Assembly (NCBI GenBank): GCA_036380355.1
Contig: DASVEW010000088.1
Location: 1-42,543 of the forward strand
Direction of reading: 5' to 3'
From: JACDAN01 sp036380355
Lineage (GTDB): Bacteria; Actinomycetota; Thermoleophilia; Gaiellales; Gaiellaceae
DNA: 42,543 bases
A program made the translations under genes and the position numbers. Under the pieces are notes generated by a model. That model was not told where the DNA came from. It saw nothing but the letters and a program-made list of their open reading frames with translations, and ran no database searches. Below, in pieces: positions 8,398 through 16,816 of this stretch. Numbering within the stretch: position 1 is the stretch's first letter; every line of letters starts with the position of its first letter.

Positions 8398-8682
8398 TCA
8401 CGTCCTGGTGCGGTAGCGGAGGTGAACCATGCCACGGCCGAACCGGCGTTCGTCCAGCAGCTCGAGCTCCCAGGCGGACATTGTCGGGGAGGGACTGTTT
8501 GCCGCCTCCCACCACGATGGGGCGCGACGAACAGGTGACACTCGTCGACCAACCCGGCCTTGATCGCCGGGGCGAGGTCAGGACCGCCCACGCCCGCTGA
8601 CGCTTTCAGCTCCCGGACCGCTTCAGGGTTGTCGGCCGTCTGCCAGATCTCCGCGGCTGCGCTCCGAGCGCTTTCAGCCGGA
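8398..8682 (-). pseudogene. RibD C-terminal / dihydrofolate-reductase-like pseudogene
   Basis: Read from right to left, the minus strand encodes AAEIWQTAD, then PEAVRELKAS, VGGPDLA and IKAGLVDECHLFVAP in one frame; IVVGGGKQSLPDNVRL in a second; and ELELLDERRFGRGMVHLRYR with a stop at 8398-8400 in a third. Together these match the C-terminal half of the RibD_C/dihydrofolate-reductase-like family common in actinobacteria. Two one-base insertions, near 8519-8525 and 8469-8473, break the frame. About 25 residues normally lying between IWQTAD and PEAVR are missing, and the N-terminal half is absent. The internal deletion argues for real decay rather than sequencing error alone. Confidence 0.72.
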
Positions 8683-8826
8683 AGGCGAGGTGCCGTGCAA
8701 GGGTGGCGAAGCCGGCTCGTTCGGACAGGCGTGGCAACCGAACCCGTTTTGTTCGATCTGCAAGCACATGAGCTCTTGCTCGGTAAGGGGGTCGCCGAGG
8801 ATCTGCTTCAGCCTGATTGTGTCCAT
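8674..8826 (-). CDS. Possible 50-residue hypothetical protein
   Basis: The ATG at 8826 has a GGAAGG site at normal distance. The 50-residue product begins MDTIRLKQILGDPLTEQELM and contains a CHAC pair near residue 31. It resembles no family I know. It lies just upstream of, and slightly overlaps, the RibD_C pseudogene on the same strand. It could be real or a piece of a decayed gene. Confidence 0.3.
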   Translation of the reverse strand: MDTIRLKQILGDPLTEQELMCLQIEQNGFGCHACPNEPASPPLHGTSPSG

Positions 8827-9455
8827 GCGGCCTTCCATCCCTGCTGCGTCGTGAGGACTCAGAACCGCCCCCTGTCCTCTGAGGCCCAGGAAGGTTCGGT
8901 TCGTAACGCTTCTCGTCGATCTGCTGCCGTGGTCACTGCTCCCCCTGATCGGCAGGCGCGGGCTCGGCCTTGACGCTGTGATGGTGGCCGGTCGATCGGA
9001 CGGCCTTGTGCGGTCGCCTGCTTCGCCACCTCGCAGGCCTCTGTGACTTGGGCGGCATGTGTGGCGAGAGCCGCTCACTGGTTCCCGCAAATAGCGAGGT
9101 TTTCAAGGCCGAATGCGTTTGGATGCCCCGCGGTCGCGGTACACGAAGGACGAGCCTCGTCTCGGAGTGGGGGAGTGGGGCAGAAGCGGGAGTGCGCGGT
9201 CGACGTGTCCTATAAGGGTGCACAGAGGGCGGCGAGCACGATCATCGGCGCGGTATGTGGCGCCGCCGAGGAGGGCTTTTGTGCGCGGCCGCAGCCCGCA
9301 GCGGAAGTGCGAGGGCGCACCGCCGAGCGAGGCGAATGAGCTTCCAGGGCACAGCAAGGAGGTGATGCCCTAACCGGGCAGCTGCGTGCGGATCCGCCTG
9401 TGGCCGCTGCGGCGCACCGCGGAACACTCAAGAGAGTACGAAGGAGTGAATGTTT
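8827..9455. other. Gap upstream of formaldehyde dehydrogenase
   Basis: About 630 bases without a recognised gene. Several open frames cross it but have no ribosome sites and no family resemblance. The last 100 bases should contain the promoter and leader of the dehydrogenase; TATAAG at 9210-9215 is a possible -10 box, without a clear -35. The ribosome site AAGGAG is at 9441-9446. Confidence 0.4.
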
Positions 9456-10673
9456 ATGCCAGGTAACAAGGCAGTCGCTTATATCGAGCCCGGGAAGGTC
9501 GAGGTCCAGAGCATCGACTACCCGGAGCTCGTTCTCAAGGACGGCCCGGGCGTCAATCCCGCCAACGTGGGCCGCAAGTGTGAGCACGGGGTCATCCTCA
9601 AGATCGTCTCGACCAACATCTGCGGCTCCGACCAGCACATGGTCCGGGGGCGGACGACCGCTCCCTCCGGGCTCATCCTCGGCCACGAGATCACCGGCGA
9701 GGTGATCGAGCTTGGCCGCGACGTCGAATTCATCAAGAAGGGCGATCTCGTCTCGGTGCCCTTCAACATCGCCTGCGGACGCTGTCGCAACTGCAAGGAG
9801 GGCCAGACCGGTGTCTGCCTGAACGTCAACCCCGATCGCCCTGGCTCGGCGTACGGCTACGTCGACATGGGCGGCTGGGTCGGTGGCCAGGCCGAGTACG
9901 TGTTGGTCCCATATGCGGACTGGAACCTGCTCAAGTTCCCCGACAAGGACCAGGCGATGGAGAAGATCCTCGACCTGACCATGTTGTCGGACATCTTCCC
10001 GACCGGATTCCACGGCGCCTACTCAGCCGGGGTGGGTCCCGGCTCGACGGTCTACATTGCCGGCGGCGGCCCGGTCGGGCTGGCGGCCGCGCACTCAGCT
10101 CAGTTCCTTGGGGCGGCCGTCGTGGTCGTGGGCGACATGATCGAAGAGCGCCTGAAGCAGGCCGAGAGCTTCGGTTGCGAGACCGTCGACCTGACGAAGG
10201 ACGCGACGGTTCAGGAGCAGATCGAGCAGATTCTCGGCGTGCCTGAGGTCGACGCTGCAGTCGATGCGGTCGGCTTCGAGGCGCGCGGCCACGGCAGAGA
10301 CTCCGATCACGAGGCGCCGGCGACGGTGCTCAACTCGATCATGGATCTCACCCGGGCCGGGGGCCGGCTCGGCATTCCGGGCCTGTACGTGACGGGCGAC
10401 CCAGGCGGTATCGACGAGGCGGCGAAGGTCGGCAGCCTTTCGATCCGGCTCGGCCTCGGCTGGGCCAAGTCGCACTCGTTTACGACTGGTCAGTGCCCGG
10501 TCATGCGCTACCACCGCGGGCTGATGGAGGCGATCCTTCACGATCGCGTCCAGATCGCCAAGGCGGTCAACGCGACGGTTATCCCGCTGGACGACGCTCC
10601 GACGGGCTACAAGGATTTCGACCAGGGAGCGAGCAAGAAGTTCGTCCTCAACCCGCACGGGCTAATCAAGTAG
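9456..10673 (+). CDS. fdhA: Glutathione-independent formaldehyde dehydrogenase
   Basis: A 405-residue zinc-dependent medium-chain dehydrogenase. The start at 9456 (MPGNKAVAYI) is preferred over the ATG six bases earlier: it is better spaced from AAGGAG and matches the N-terminus of the Pseudomonas putida enzyme. Catalytic zinc ligands appear as NICGSDQH (Cys56) and GHE (His77, Glu78). The structural zinc site is Cys107, Cys110, Cys113 and Cys121. The NAD-binding motif is AGGGPVGLAAA. The family oxidises formaldehyde to formate with bound NAD and without glutathione; some members act as dismutases. It is intact although surrounded by pseudogenes, so it is probably under selection. It ends in a strong hairpin at 10692-10725. 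Confidence 0.9.
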   Translation: MPGNKAVAYIEPGKVEVQSIDYPELVLKDGPGVNPANVGRKCEHGVILKIVSTNICGSDQHMVRGRTTAPSGLILGHEITGEVIELGRDVEFIKKGDLVSVPFNIACGRCRNCKEGQTGVCLNVNPDRPGSAYGYVDMGGWVGGQAEYVLVPYADWNLLKFPDKDQAMEKILDLTMLSDIFPTGFHGAYSAGVGPGSTVYIAGGGPVGLAAAHSAQFLGAAVVVVGDMIEERLKQAESFGCETVDLTKDATVQEQIEQILGVPEVDAAVDAVGFEARGHGRDSDHEAPATVLNSIMDLTRAGGRLGIPGLYVTGDPGGIDEAAKVGSLSIRLGLGWAKSHSFTTGQCPVMRYHRGLMEAILHDRVQIAKAVNATVIPLDDAPTGYKDFDQGASKKFVLNPHGLIK

Positions 10674-10691
10674 TTCGCCCGAAAGGGGTTC

Positions 10692-10725
10692 GGCGGGGCC
10701 GGGAGCGCTAGCTCTCGGCCCCGCC
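10692..10725. terminator. Strong hairpin between convergent genes
   Basis: GGCGGGGCCG at 10692-10701 pairs with CGGCCCCGCC at 10716-10725. After one mismatch the stem continues with GAGC/GCTC, leaving the loop GCTA. There is no T-run on either side, so it is not a canonical intrinsic terminator. Its position between fdhA and an opposing small gene suggests it stops or stabilises both transcripts. Confidence 0.6.
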
Positions 10726-10726
10726 C

Positions 10727-10960
10727 TCAGGCGGAAGGGGAAGTGCGGCGCTCGACCTGGTACCCCAGTTCCTGCAGGCGAGCGAGCAGCCGGAGCTCCG
10801 TCGCCTCCAAGTCGTCCGCGTCGTCCAGGTAGCGCAGGTCGACGTCCACGCGCCTGCTGTGCTCCTCGCCGCGGAACAGAAGCTGGAAGCAGTCCTCCTC
10901 GCGGGTGACTGTCGCCTTCGGAAACCGGGCGACGTGCGGCAGTCCCATCAGCCTCAACAT
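10727..10960 (-). CDS. Hypothetical protein, 77 residues
   Basis: A minus-strand frame with ATG at 10960; GGAAGG directly abuts this ATG, so the second Met (four codons in) may be the true start. The protein is soluble, with alternating charged and hydrophobic residues (EEHSRRVDVDLRYLDDADDL) and a helical C-terminus (TELRLLARLQELGYQVERR). No known domain. It converges on fdhA across the hairpin at 10692-10725. Confidence 0.5.
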   Translation of the reverse strand: MLRLMGLPHVARFPKATVTREEDCFQLLFRGEEHSRRVDVDLRYLDDADDLEATELRLLARLQELGYQVERRTSPSA

Positions 10961-11078
10961 CCTTCCGGAGTGAGAGTACTCCCTTGGCCTCCCGAGCCGC
11001 TCGCGGTCGCAGCGACAGCAGTACGAGAGCCGCGACGCGGGGATGCTGCACGTCGAGCGCCGGCTGCGTGTTCGGTGT

Positions 11079-11398
11079 TCATCGTGCGGCTTCGGGTTCC
11101 GTCTCTCGGAACAACACTGCGAGGAGGAGCCAGGTCAGTAGTCGAAGACGAGCGCTCCGCTCGCGCCGAAGTTCGTGAACTGCTCCTTGACGTTTCTCGT
11201 GATCACATACGAGGTCACGAGCCAGCCAAGCGCCCAGGCCGGCGGGTTCGCAACCGCCCACCAGAACGCGCCGGAGACCCGGTGTCGTGCGAGCACCAGC
11301 GCCTGGAGGACCCCCACACCGACCCCGGTGACGGCGCCCATGAGGACGAGGTCCCCTCGGCTTATCCCGTAATCGACGAGCGCCGCCCCCACGGAGTC
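11079..11398 (-). pseudogene. Truncated and frameshifted membrane protein
   Basis: The first frame (GTG at 11392) encodes LVLMGAVTGVGVGVLQALVL, then AFWWAVANPPAWALGWLVTS and ends GASGALVFDY at a stop near 11135. One base later in phase, the strand continues LLTWLLLAVLFRE and stops at 11079-11081; a single missing base after the Phe codon explains the break. The 5' end also looks lost, because the hydrophobic core begins within a few residues of the first possible start. At least three membrane spans remain. It abuts the start of the 5'-truncated plus-strand fragment at about 11395. Confidence 0.6.
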
Positions 11399-12009
11399 GA
11401 CTCCATTTCACCGACTACCACCTCCACGGTCACGGCGAGCTCCTCGTCTTCAACGACGGCCCGCGGTTCGTCCGGATCGGCGGCGGCACCGAGAAATGCC
11501 AGGACGTCGGTCGCGCACCGGCGATCTGCGCGATCCTTCGCCAGAGCGATCACGCGTCTCCGGCCGACTCCGTCTCCGCGCAGCGGATCGCGATTCGGGA
11601 GGAGAACGGGGTCGCCGTCGTCGACGAGCACGGCGGACTCGTCCGGGTCTTCCCGTTCGCGCCCGGCGACGTGCGTGCCGCGAGACTCGACGGCGATCGC
11701 CTCGTCGTGGCTCGCCCCACCTCCCTGGACGTCTACGACGTCGTCTCCGGAGCGGCCGTCGTGCAGCGCCCGCTGCCGAGCGGCTACGCGCTCCTCGACG
11801 CGGACGGCGGTGTCGCCGTCCTGCGCCGCGAGCGCACCATCCTGCTCCTACGGCTCGACGACGGCCGCTCGACGACCCTGACGCCGGGAGCGGAGCCGGT
11901 CTTCGCCGACCTCGAGGCGCCGGGGCTCTATTACTCGTACGCGACGCCGCAAGGCAGCGGGCGCGTCGTCTTCTTCCCTCGCGCGGAGCTTCTCGCCAGT
12001 CCCTACTAG
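11395..12009 (+). pseudogene. 5'-truncated beta-propeller-like protein fragment
   Basis: An open frame from just after 11341 to the stop at 12007-12009 reads as real protein from about 11400: FTDYHLHGHGELLVFNDG, then repeated short strand motifs such as RLDGDRLVVARPTSLDVYDV and ADGGVAVLRRERTILLLRLD, ending RVVFFPRAELL. The repeats suggest a beta-propeller or similar all-beta fold. No start codon or signal peptide precedes it, so the N-terminal part is missing. An internal GTG could start a shorter product. The family is not recognised by name. Confidence 0.55.
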
Positions 12010-12217
12010 AGGTCGTCGATGTGGTCGCGCAGGAGCTCTTGAGCTCGTCGATCGCCTCGCGCTCCTTCTGCGCGAGGCTCCCGAAGAGCTGGGCGCAGTC
12101 GTCGTAGCCGTCGGCTCGCGCGTCTTCGATGTACTGGCCGTAGCGGGCGGCAGAGTCCATCTTGACGCTCAGCGTCTGGATCACGTCCTGGAGCGTGTTC
12201 TTGACGGGTCCGTCCAT
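12006..12217 (-). pseudogene. Small helical protein gene with 3' frameshift
   Basis: From the ATG at 12217 the strand encodes MDGPVKNTLQDVIQTLSVKM, a helical segment (YGQYIEDARADGYDDCAQLF) and AQKEREAIDELK. It then shifts: restoring one base near 12025 gives LLRDHIDDL and a stop at 12008-12006, while the actual frame runs on into unrelated sequence. The span of 212 bases is one short of a whole number of codons. The shape resembles small ferritin-like or four-helix fragments; no family is assigned. The repaired stop overlaps that of the plus-strand fragment. Confidence 0.55.
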
Positions 12218-12425
12218 GCGAAATCCGCTCGAGCGTTGATTCGAGCTATGCCATCGTCGCCTCCTTGCGTTCTCGCCGCGGTTCTCCACTGCTTGGCAGC
12301 CGGCGTGGGAAGGTCGTACGTGCCCAGGGACCGAAGCGACCGCCGACCCTCTTCGGCACCTACCGGCGCGAGGGCCGCGGCGATCGGCTCTAATGAGGTG
12401 CAAGTCCTCGGCCGAAAGGGGTCCC

Positions 12426-13844
12426 GTGGGGTCTGTCTTCGCGATTCGCCGCATTGCTCTCGGCGCAGTCGTCGCGCTCGTCGCGGCGGCGACGTTCGCG
12501 GGCGCCGCGGTCGCGCGCGAGGCTCCCCGCTGCACGACGTCCGCGAGCAGCCTGGCCGTCCTCGACTGCGCGGGCGGCCCCGTCGTGCCGTCGCTCGATC
12601 CCCGCTACCGGCACGGGAAGCGCCAGCTGCGGCTCAGCGCAACGGCAGCGAGCCAGGCCTGCCGCGCCTCCGAGTTCGTCTTCTATGCCGCGCGCGACTG
12701 GCTGCGGCTCGCCCCGAAGCTGGCTGAGCGCGCCTCGCCGTGCGCGGACTACTACGTCTCGGTCCCGCCGCTGGTGTCGGACAAGACCAACTCACGGCCG
12801 AACCAGGCCTGGCGGATCCGGACGCTCGGCCCGCGCTTCCACGCGATGGCGGAGATCCACTGGGCGACGTGGCAGCGGTGGGTCCAGGCGACCGGACGGA
12901 GCTGGTACGAGGCCGGCGTCGAGGCGCGGAGGAAGATGGCGGCGGCCGGCTACGACGTCGCGCTCGGCGACACGTGGGCGGTCAACGAGCTCCCGTCGAG
13001 CGTCCGCCGGAACCTCGGCACGGCGCGTGCGGACGCGCGGGCCTTCGTGCGCGGCCTCCACGACGGCGACGGCCGGCCCGCCCAGGGCGCCGTCTTCGTC
13101 ATCGGCGTCATGCACGGGACGAAGGATGCATCTCTCTACAAGAGGACGTTGAAGGCCTGGCTCGCCGACACGCCGTTTTGGCTCGACATGCAGTACGCGG
13201 TTCGCTTCTGGGCGCAGGAGGTGTACGGCGACGCGCGCCGCTGGGGCGTCCCGGGCGCGCCGCCGGAGGCGCGGCGGGAGTACCTCAACGAGTTCCTCCA
13301 GCACTCGGCGCGGCTCGGCTCCGTGGCTCCAGTGCAGCACGCGGCGGCTCGGGCATTCCTCGCGCGCGCACACACGCCGATCGGGAACGCCGGCTGGCAG
13401 TGGCCGACCGGGCTCGGTTGGACGATGGTCTCCGGCGACCAGATGCGGCACTTCGTCTCCTCGCAGACCTACGCGCTCCGCAACTTCGCGGCGACGAGGC
13501 CCGGCCCGGACCGGTTCGGCTTCGCCTGGGCGCCGAACAACGCCACGGGGCTCTCGAATGCCGCCTTCGTCTCCCAGACCGGGCAGCTGCTCGACCGCCT
13601 CGGCACGGCGCTCGCCGAATCGGGCAATGAGTGGAGGTTCGACCCCGGAGTCCACGCCTGCGCCTCGCTCGGGCTGAATTGGTGCCAGGCGGACGTCAAC
13701 GGCGCGTCGTTCACCCACGCATGGCGGATCTTCTCCGCGTGGAACGACCTTCCGCAGGCCGTCAGGCGAGCCCACCGGCGCCTCATCTCGGTCGTCCGCG
13801 GGCTCGTCCGGCGCGTGAGGCCGAGTCCCGCGCGGCGCCGCTAG
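12426..13844 (+). CDS. Secreted hypothetical protein, 472 residues
   Basis: A GTG at 12426 follows AAAGGGG. It gives a good Sec signal peptide: basic start (FAIRRI), hydrophobic core (ALGAVVALVAAATFAGAAV) and a cleavage region around AVAREA. The mature protein has several Cys (near the start and CASLGLNWCQ near the end) that could form disulfides outside the cell, and many Trp and Tyr. I recognise no catalytic motif or domain. The C-terminus is Arg-rich. An opposing small membrane gene follows with a short gap. Coding status is firm, function unknown. Confidence 0.7.
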   Translation: MGSVFAIRRIALGAVVALVAAATFAGAAVAREAPRCTTSASSLAVLDCAGGPVVPSLDPRYRHGKRQLRLSATAASQACRASEFVFYAARDWLRLAPKLAERASPCADYYVSVPPLVSDKTNSRPNQAWRIRTLGPRFHAMAEIHWATWQRWVQATGRSWYEAGVEARRKMAAAGYDVALGDTWAVNELPSSVRRNLGTARADARAFVRGLHDGDGRPAQGAVFVIGVMHGTKDASLYKRTLKAWLADTPFWLDMQYAVRFWAQEVYGDARRWGVPGAPPEARREYLNEFLQHSARLGSVAPVQHAAARAFLARAHTPIGNAGWQWPTGLGWTMVSGDQMRHFVSSQTYALRNFAATRPGPDRFGFAWAPNNATGLSNAAFVSQTGQLLDRLGTALAESGNEWRFDPGVHACASLGLNWCQADVNGASFTHAWRIFSAWNDLPQAVRRAHRRLISVVRGLVRRVRPSPARRR

Positions 13845-13851
13845 GCGTTCC

Positions 13852-14088
13852 TCAGACGCGGCCCCCGAACCCCCGCGAGACGTCGACGTCCCTCGGCGCT
13901 CCGGAGTCGCTCGCGCCGTTGACGAGGAAGTAGATGATCGTGCCGAGGATCGGGAAGATCAGGATGAGCAGGATCCACGCAGCCGTCTTCCCGGCCGTCC
14001 TCGTATGGCGCCGCCGGATGATGTCGACGATCGTGGCGATCCAGATGACGACGACGAGGATGCCGAGCAGCCACCAGAACCACGCCAT
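13852..14088 (-). CDS. PLDc_N-type small membrane protein
   Basis: A 78-residue protein with two membrane spans (WFWWLLGILVVVIWIATIVD and TAAWILLILIFPILGTIIYF) separated by IIRRRHTRTAGK, ending in a polar tail. This layout, with Trp near the start, a basic loop, and P-x-LG-x-I/L-x-Y in span 2, is that of the phospholipase D N-terminal (PLDc_N) family of short membrane proteins, whose function is unknown. It is the complete length for stand-alone members. It lies upstream of nothing on its own strand and converges with the secreted protein gene. Confidence 0.75.
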   Translation of the reverse strand: MAWFWWLLGILVVVIWIATIVDIIRRRHTRTAGKTAAWILLILIFPILGTIIYFLVNGASDSGAPRDVDVSRGFGGRV

Positions 14089-14146
14089 TTCCAGCTCCTT
14101 CCGTTCGGTGTCAAGAGCACGCTAGAACGGTGGGCTCCCGCGCGCC

Positions 14147-15049
14147 TCACCCCGTCCGCATGATCCTGTCAAGCCCCTCGACTGCTTCCCGCCTGAGCCG
14201 CGGCATTCCTTCGTGGAGGCCGTAGACGGCGAGGGTGCCGCAGAGGAAGAGGGCCAGGATCCGCGCACGGAGGAGCTGGTCGTCGCCGATCGGCCCGTAC
14301 GCCTCGCCGAACTCGGCGCGGCCTTCCGGCGGGAGTGCGGCCCAGTAGAGCGCGAGGTCGACGCCCGGCTCGTTCCGGCTCAGGTCGATCCAGTCGATGA
14401 CGGCCGCGGGCCTGCCGTCGCCGTCGACCAGCAGATGGCGGAGGTGGAGATCGCCGTGAGCGACCGCCGCCGGCCCGGGCGGCGAGAGGCCGGCCGCCGC
14501 CTCGACGACCTCGTGTGCCGCCGCCGGCGCGATCCAGAGACCCTCGTCGGCGAGCTGGGCAAGCCGCTCCCGCGTCTTGGGGACCCGGAAGCTCATGTCG
14601 GCGCGGCGGACCGGGTCGACCGGCAGCTCGGCGTCGAGCCCAAGCGAGTGGAGGGCCCGGAGGAACTCGCCGATTGGACGGCCGAGCCGGACTCGTGCCT
14701 CGTCGTCCAGCGCCGCCTCGGCGAGCTCCCGACCGGGGAGGAACGGCGCACCGTGGAACGGCCAGCCGAACGCCGCCGAGGGCTCTCCGAGCAGCGTCGG
14801 CACCGGGATCGGGAGCGGAAGCAGCGGGGCCAGGTGCGGCAGAAAGCGCATCTCGTTCTCGAGGCCGGGGATCACCATCGCCCGGCGGGGGAAGCGGAAG
14901 ACCCACTCCTCGTCGACGAGCCAGACAGTGTTGTCCCAGCCCTCCCCGAGCAGCCGGAACGACCGCCGCTCCACCTCGGGGAACTGCTCGCCGATCAGCC
15001 GCCGCGCGAGACCCTCGTCCACCCGGACCTCGGGAGCCCATTCCTGCAC
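14147..15049 (-). CDS. APH-family phosphotransferase
   Basis: A 300-residue kinase-like protein of the aminoglycoside/choline phosphotransferase fold. The Brenner motif HGDLHLRHLLVD lies near residue 200 (catalytic Asp) and VIDW, with the metal-binding Asp, about 18 residues later. The N-lobe has LGEGWDNTVWLVDE and FRFPRR, where the Arg replaces the more usual Lys. Members phosphorylate small molecules with ATP; most chromosomal ones are not resistance genes and the substrate here cannot be inferred. It lies just upstream of the PLDc_N gene on the same strand and downstream of the hydrolase lipoprotein. Confidence 0.82.
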   Translation of the reverse strand: MQEWAPEVRVDEGLARRLIGEQFPEVERRSFRLLGEGWDNTVWLVDEEWVFRFPRRAMVIPGLENEMRFLPHLAPLLPLPIPVPTLLGEPSAAFGWPFHGAPFLPGRELAEAALDDEARVRLGRPIGEFLRALHSLGLDAELPVDPVRRADMSFRVPKTRERLAQLADEGLWIAPAAAHEVVEAAAGLSPPGPAAVAHGDLHLRHLLVDGDGRPAAVIDWIDLSRNEPGVDLALYWAALPPEGRAEFGEAYGPIGDDQLLRARILALFLCGTLAVYGLHEGMPRLRREAVEGLDRIMRTG

Positions 15050-15064
15050 CGAGCGAGCGTAGGC

Positions 15065-15970
15065 CTAGGGGCCGGTCTCCGCTCCCTCGACCGGCGGGCC
15101 CTCGATCTCCAGCACGTCCACGAGCCAGTTCAGCTGGTCGCGCTGGGCCTTCGGGACGGCGAGATCGTGGCCGGCGTCGTACCAGCTGACCTTTTTCGGC
15201 TCGCTGCCTGCGTTGATCAGCGTCTCGAGCGCGTCCTTCGGCACGATCGTGTCCTTCCGCCCGGCCTGGAAGAAGAGCTTCGCCGGGCTCGCCTGGGCGA
15301 TGTACTTGAGCCCGTCCGTGTCCTCGAGGAGCGGCCGGACCTCGGCCCGCTGCTCCTCGGCCACGAGGTTCATGAACTCGTCGACCGAGTCCTCGCCGCC
15401 CGACATGAAGACGAACGCCTTGATGCGCGGCTCGACCCCGGAGAGGATCGCGCCGGTCCTGGCGCCCGCGCTGTACCCGACGAAGCCGATCTTGTCGTCG
15501 TCCACCTGCGGCAGCGACTGGAGCAGGTCGACCGCCCGCCGGAGCTCGACGACGCCCTGCACGGTGCGCTTGCGCTCCTTCCGGAGGCCCTCGACGCCGG
15601 GGCCGAGCTCGATCTCCCGGTTCGGCGAGTACGGCGACTCCACCGTCAGCGCCACGGCGCGCCTGCCGGCCAGCCAGCTGGCCGTGTAGAGCATCTCCAG
15701 CCGGTCGCCGCCCTGACCGTGGAGGTAGATGACCGCCGGGTACGGCCCCTCGCCGGGCGGGAGCAGGAGAAACGCGGGCACGCGTTCGGCGCCGCCGTCG
15801 TAGCTGATGTCGTGGATCTCGATCGGGTAGTCGGAGTTGGCGAGCCCTGCGTCCTCCTTGGCGATGGGCTCGTCGTCGTCATAGGCGTAGATGTCGGTGC
15901 CGGTCTCCTTGCCTCCGCCGCCGCAGGCGGCGAGGATCAGCACGGCGAGGCAGGCAGAGAGGTGACGCAT
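15065..15970 (-). CDS. Alpha/beta-hydrolase lipoprotein (dienelactone-hydrolase-like)
   Basis: A 301-residue protein starting at the ATG at 15970; the longer upstream frame is antisense to another gene. The N-terminus is a lipoprotein signal: basic start, hydrophobic core, LAAC lipobox and GGGG spacer, so it should be anchored outside the membrane. The hydrolase part shows AVIYLHGQGG (oxyanion region), the nucleophile elbow GYSAG, an acid in QAGRKDTIVP and the catalytic His in DAGHD. It resembles dienelactone hydrolases and acyl esterases. Its start lies only 15 bases from the GTG of a divergent membrane protein, implying a shared, overlapping promoter region. Confidence 0.83.
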   Translation of the reverse strand: MRHLSACLAVLILAACGGGGKETGTDIYAYDDDEPIAKEDAGLANSDYPIEIHDISYDGGAERVPAFLLLPPGEGPYPAVIYLHGQGGDRLEMLYTASWLAGRRAVALTVESPYSPNREIELGPGVEGLRKERKRTVQGVVELRRAVDLLQSLPQVDDDKIGFVGYSAGARTGAILSGVEPRIKAFVFMSGGEDSVDEFMNLVAEEQRAEVRPLLEDTDGLKYIAQASPAKLFFQAGRKDTIVPKDALETLINAGSEPKKVSWYDAGHDLAVPKAQRDQLNWLVDVLEIEGPPVEGAETGP

Positions 15971-15985
15971 CGAAGGCTCGTAGCA

Positions 15986-16816
15986 GTGGACGCTCTGTGG
16001 GCGCTCTTGTTTGCGACGGCCGCCGTCATCGTCCTCACGTACTGGCGGCTGCCCCCGAGCGAGCTCTACAACGTGAGCGTGGAGGGCTTGGCGGGTGGCC
16101 TGGGCCGGGCGCTCGTCTTCCTCAACTACCCCGTCTCGCTCGTTGCGATCCCGATCGCATGGCTCGCGGCCGACCGGCTGCGAACGCGGCGGGCGCTGTG
16201 GGCGGCGGGCGTGGCGAGCGCGCTCTGCGGTGTCACCGCTCTTCCGGGCGTCGTCGACCAGGACGATCTCGACGCGAAGCTCGTGAACGTCGTGCCGGCG
16301 CTCGGCGTCGGGATCGCGCTCGTGCTCAGCCTGCGCGCCCCGTGGGAGCGCGTCGGACGGCTGCCGCTCGATCCGGCCAGGGTCGCGATCGCGGCCGTCG
16401 TCTGGCTGGTCGCGCTCGTCTGGATCGCAGCGGTCGCCGGCTTCTACTTTCCCGGCGACGTTCTGCTCGGCGAGGAGCTGCGCCGCGGCGGTGACGGAAG
16501 GCTGTCGCCGGCCGTCCACCTCGGTGACCACGAGGGCCTCGACGCGGCTCTGCTCGCGACCTCCGCGCTCGTGCTGACGCGCTACCGGCCGCGCTTCGCC
16601 GTCGCGTGGCTGCTCGGCGTCGCACTCGTCTACGGGCTCGCCGTCGAGTGGCGCGACTTCTGGTTCGAGCAGGTCGTGAAGCGCGAGTGGACGACCTGGG
16701 CGCCGCCGCAGGTCCTGACGCCGCGGTTGAGCCTCGCGTGGGCCGGCGTCGTCCTGCTCGGGCTCGGCGTCGCGCTCGCGCTCAGGCGGCTCGAAGGGCG
16801 TCGGCCACCCGTCTGA
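15986..16816 (+). CDS. Multi-span membrane protein, function unknown
   Basis: A 276-residue protein from the GTG at 15986, the first start after the divergent lipoprotein gene; the frame is open far upstream but only as antisense sequence. It has about seven hydrophobic spans, including LWALLFATAAVIVLTYWRLP at the N-terminus, with loops containing PPSELYNVS and FPGDVLLGEELRRGG. No transporter or enzyme motif is recognised. The last 35 bases overlap the 3' end of the UdgX gene on the other strand. Confidence 0.65.
   Translation: MDALWALLFATAAVIVLTYWRLPPSELYNVSVEGLAGGLGRALVFLNYPVSLVAIPIAWLAADRLRTRRALWAAGVASALCGVTALPGVVDQDDLDAKLVNVVPALGVGIALVLSLRAPWERVGRLPLDPARVAIAAVVWLVALVWIAAVAGFYFPGDVLLGEELRRGGDGRLSPAVHLGDHEGLDAALLATSALVLTRYRPRFAVAWLLGVALVYGLAVEWRDFWFEQVVKREWTTWAPPQVLTPRLSLAWAGVVLLGLGVALALRRLEGRRPPV

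Noticed and set aside
14147..15049. Antibiotic-resistance gene
   Set aside because: The APH fold is shared by many housekeeping kinases; nothing specific to a resistance enzyme or mobile context is present.
14213..15980. Long plus-strand frame running into the membrane protein gene
   Set aside because: It is antisense to the kinase and lipoprotein genes; only the part after the GTG at 15986 looks like protein.
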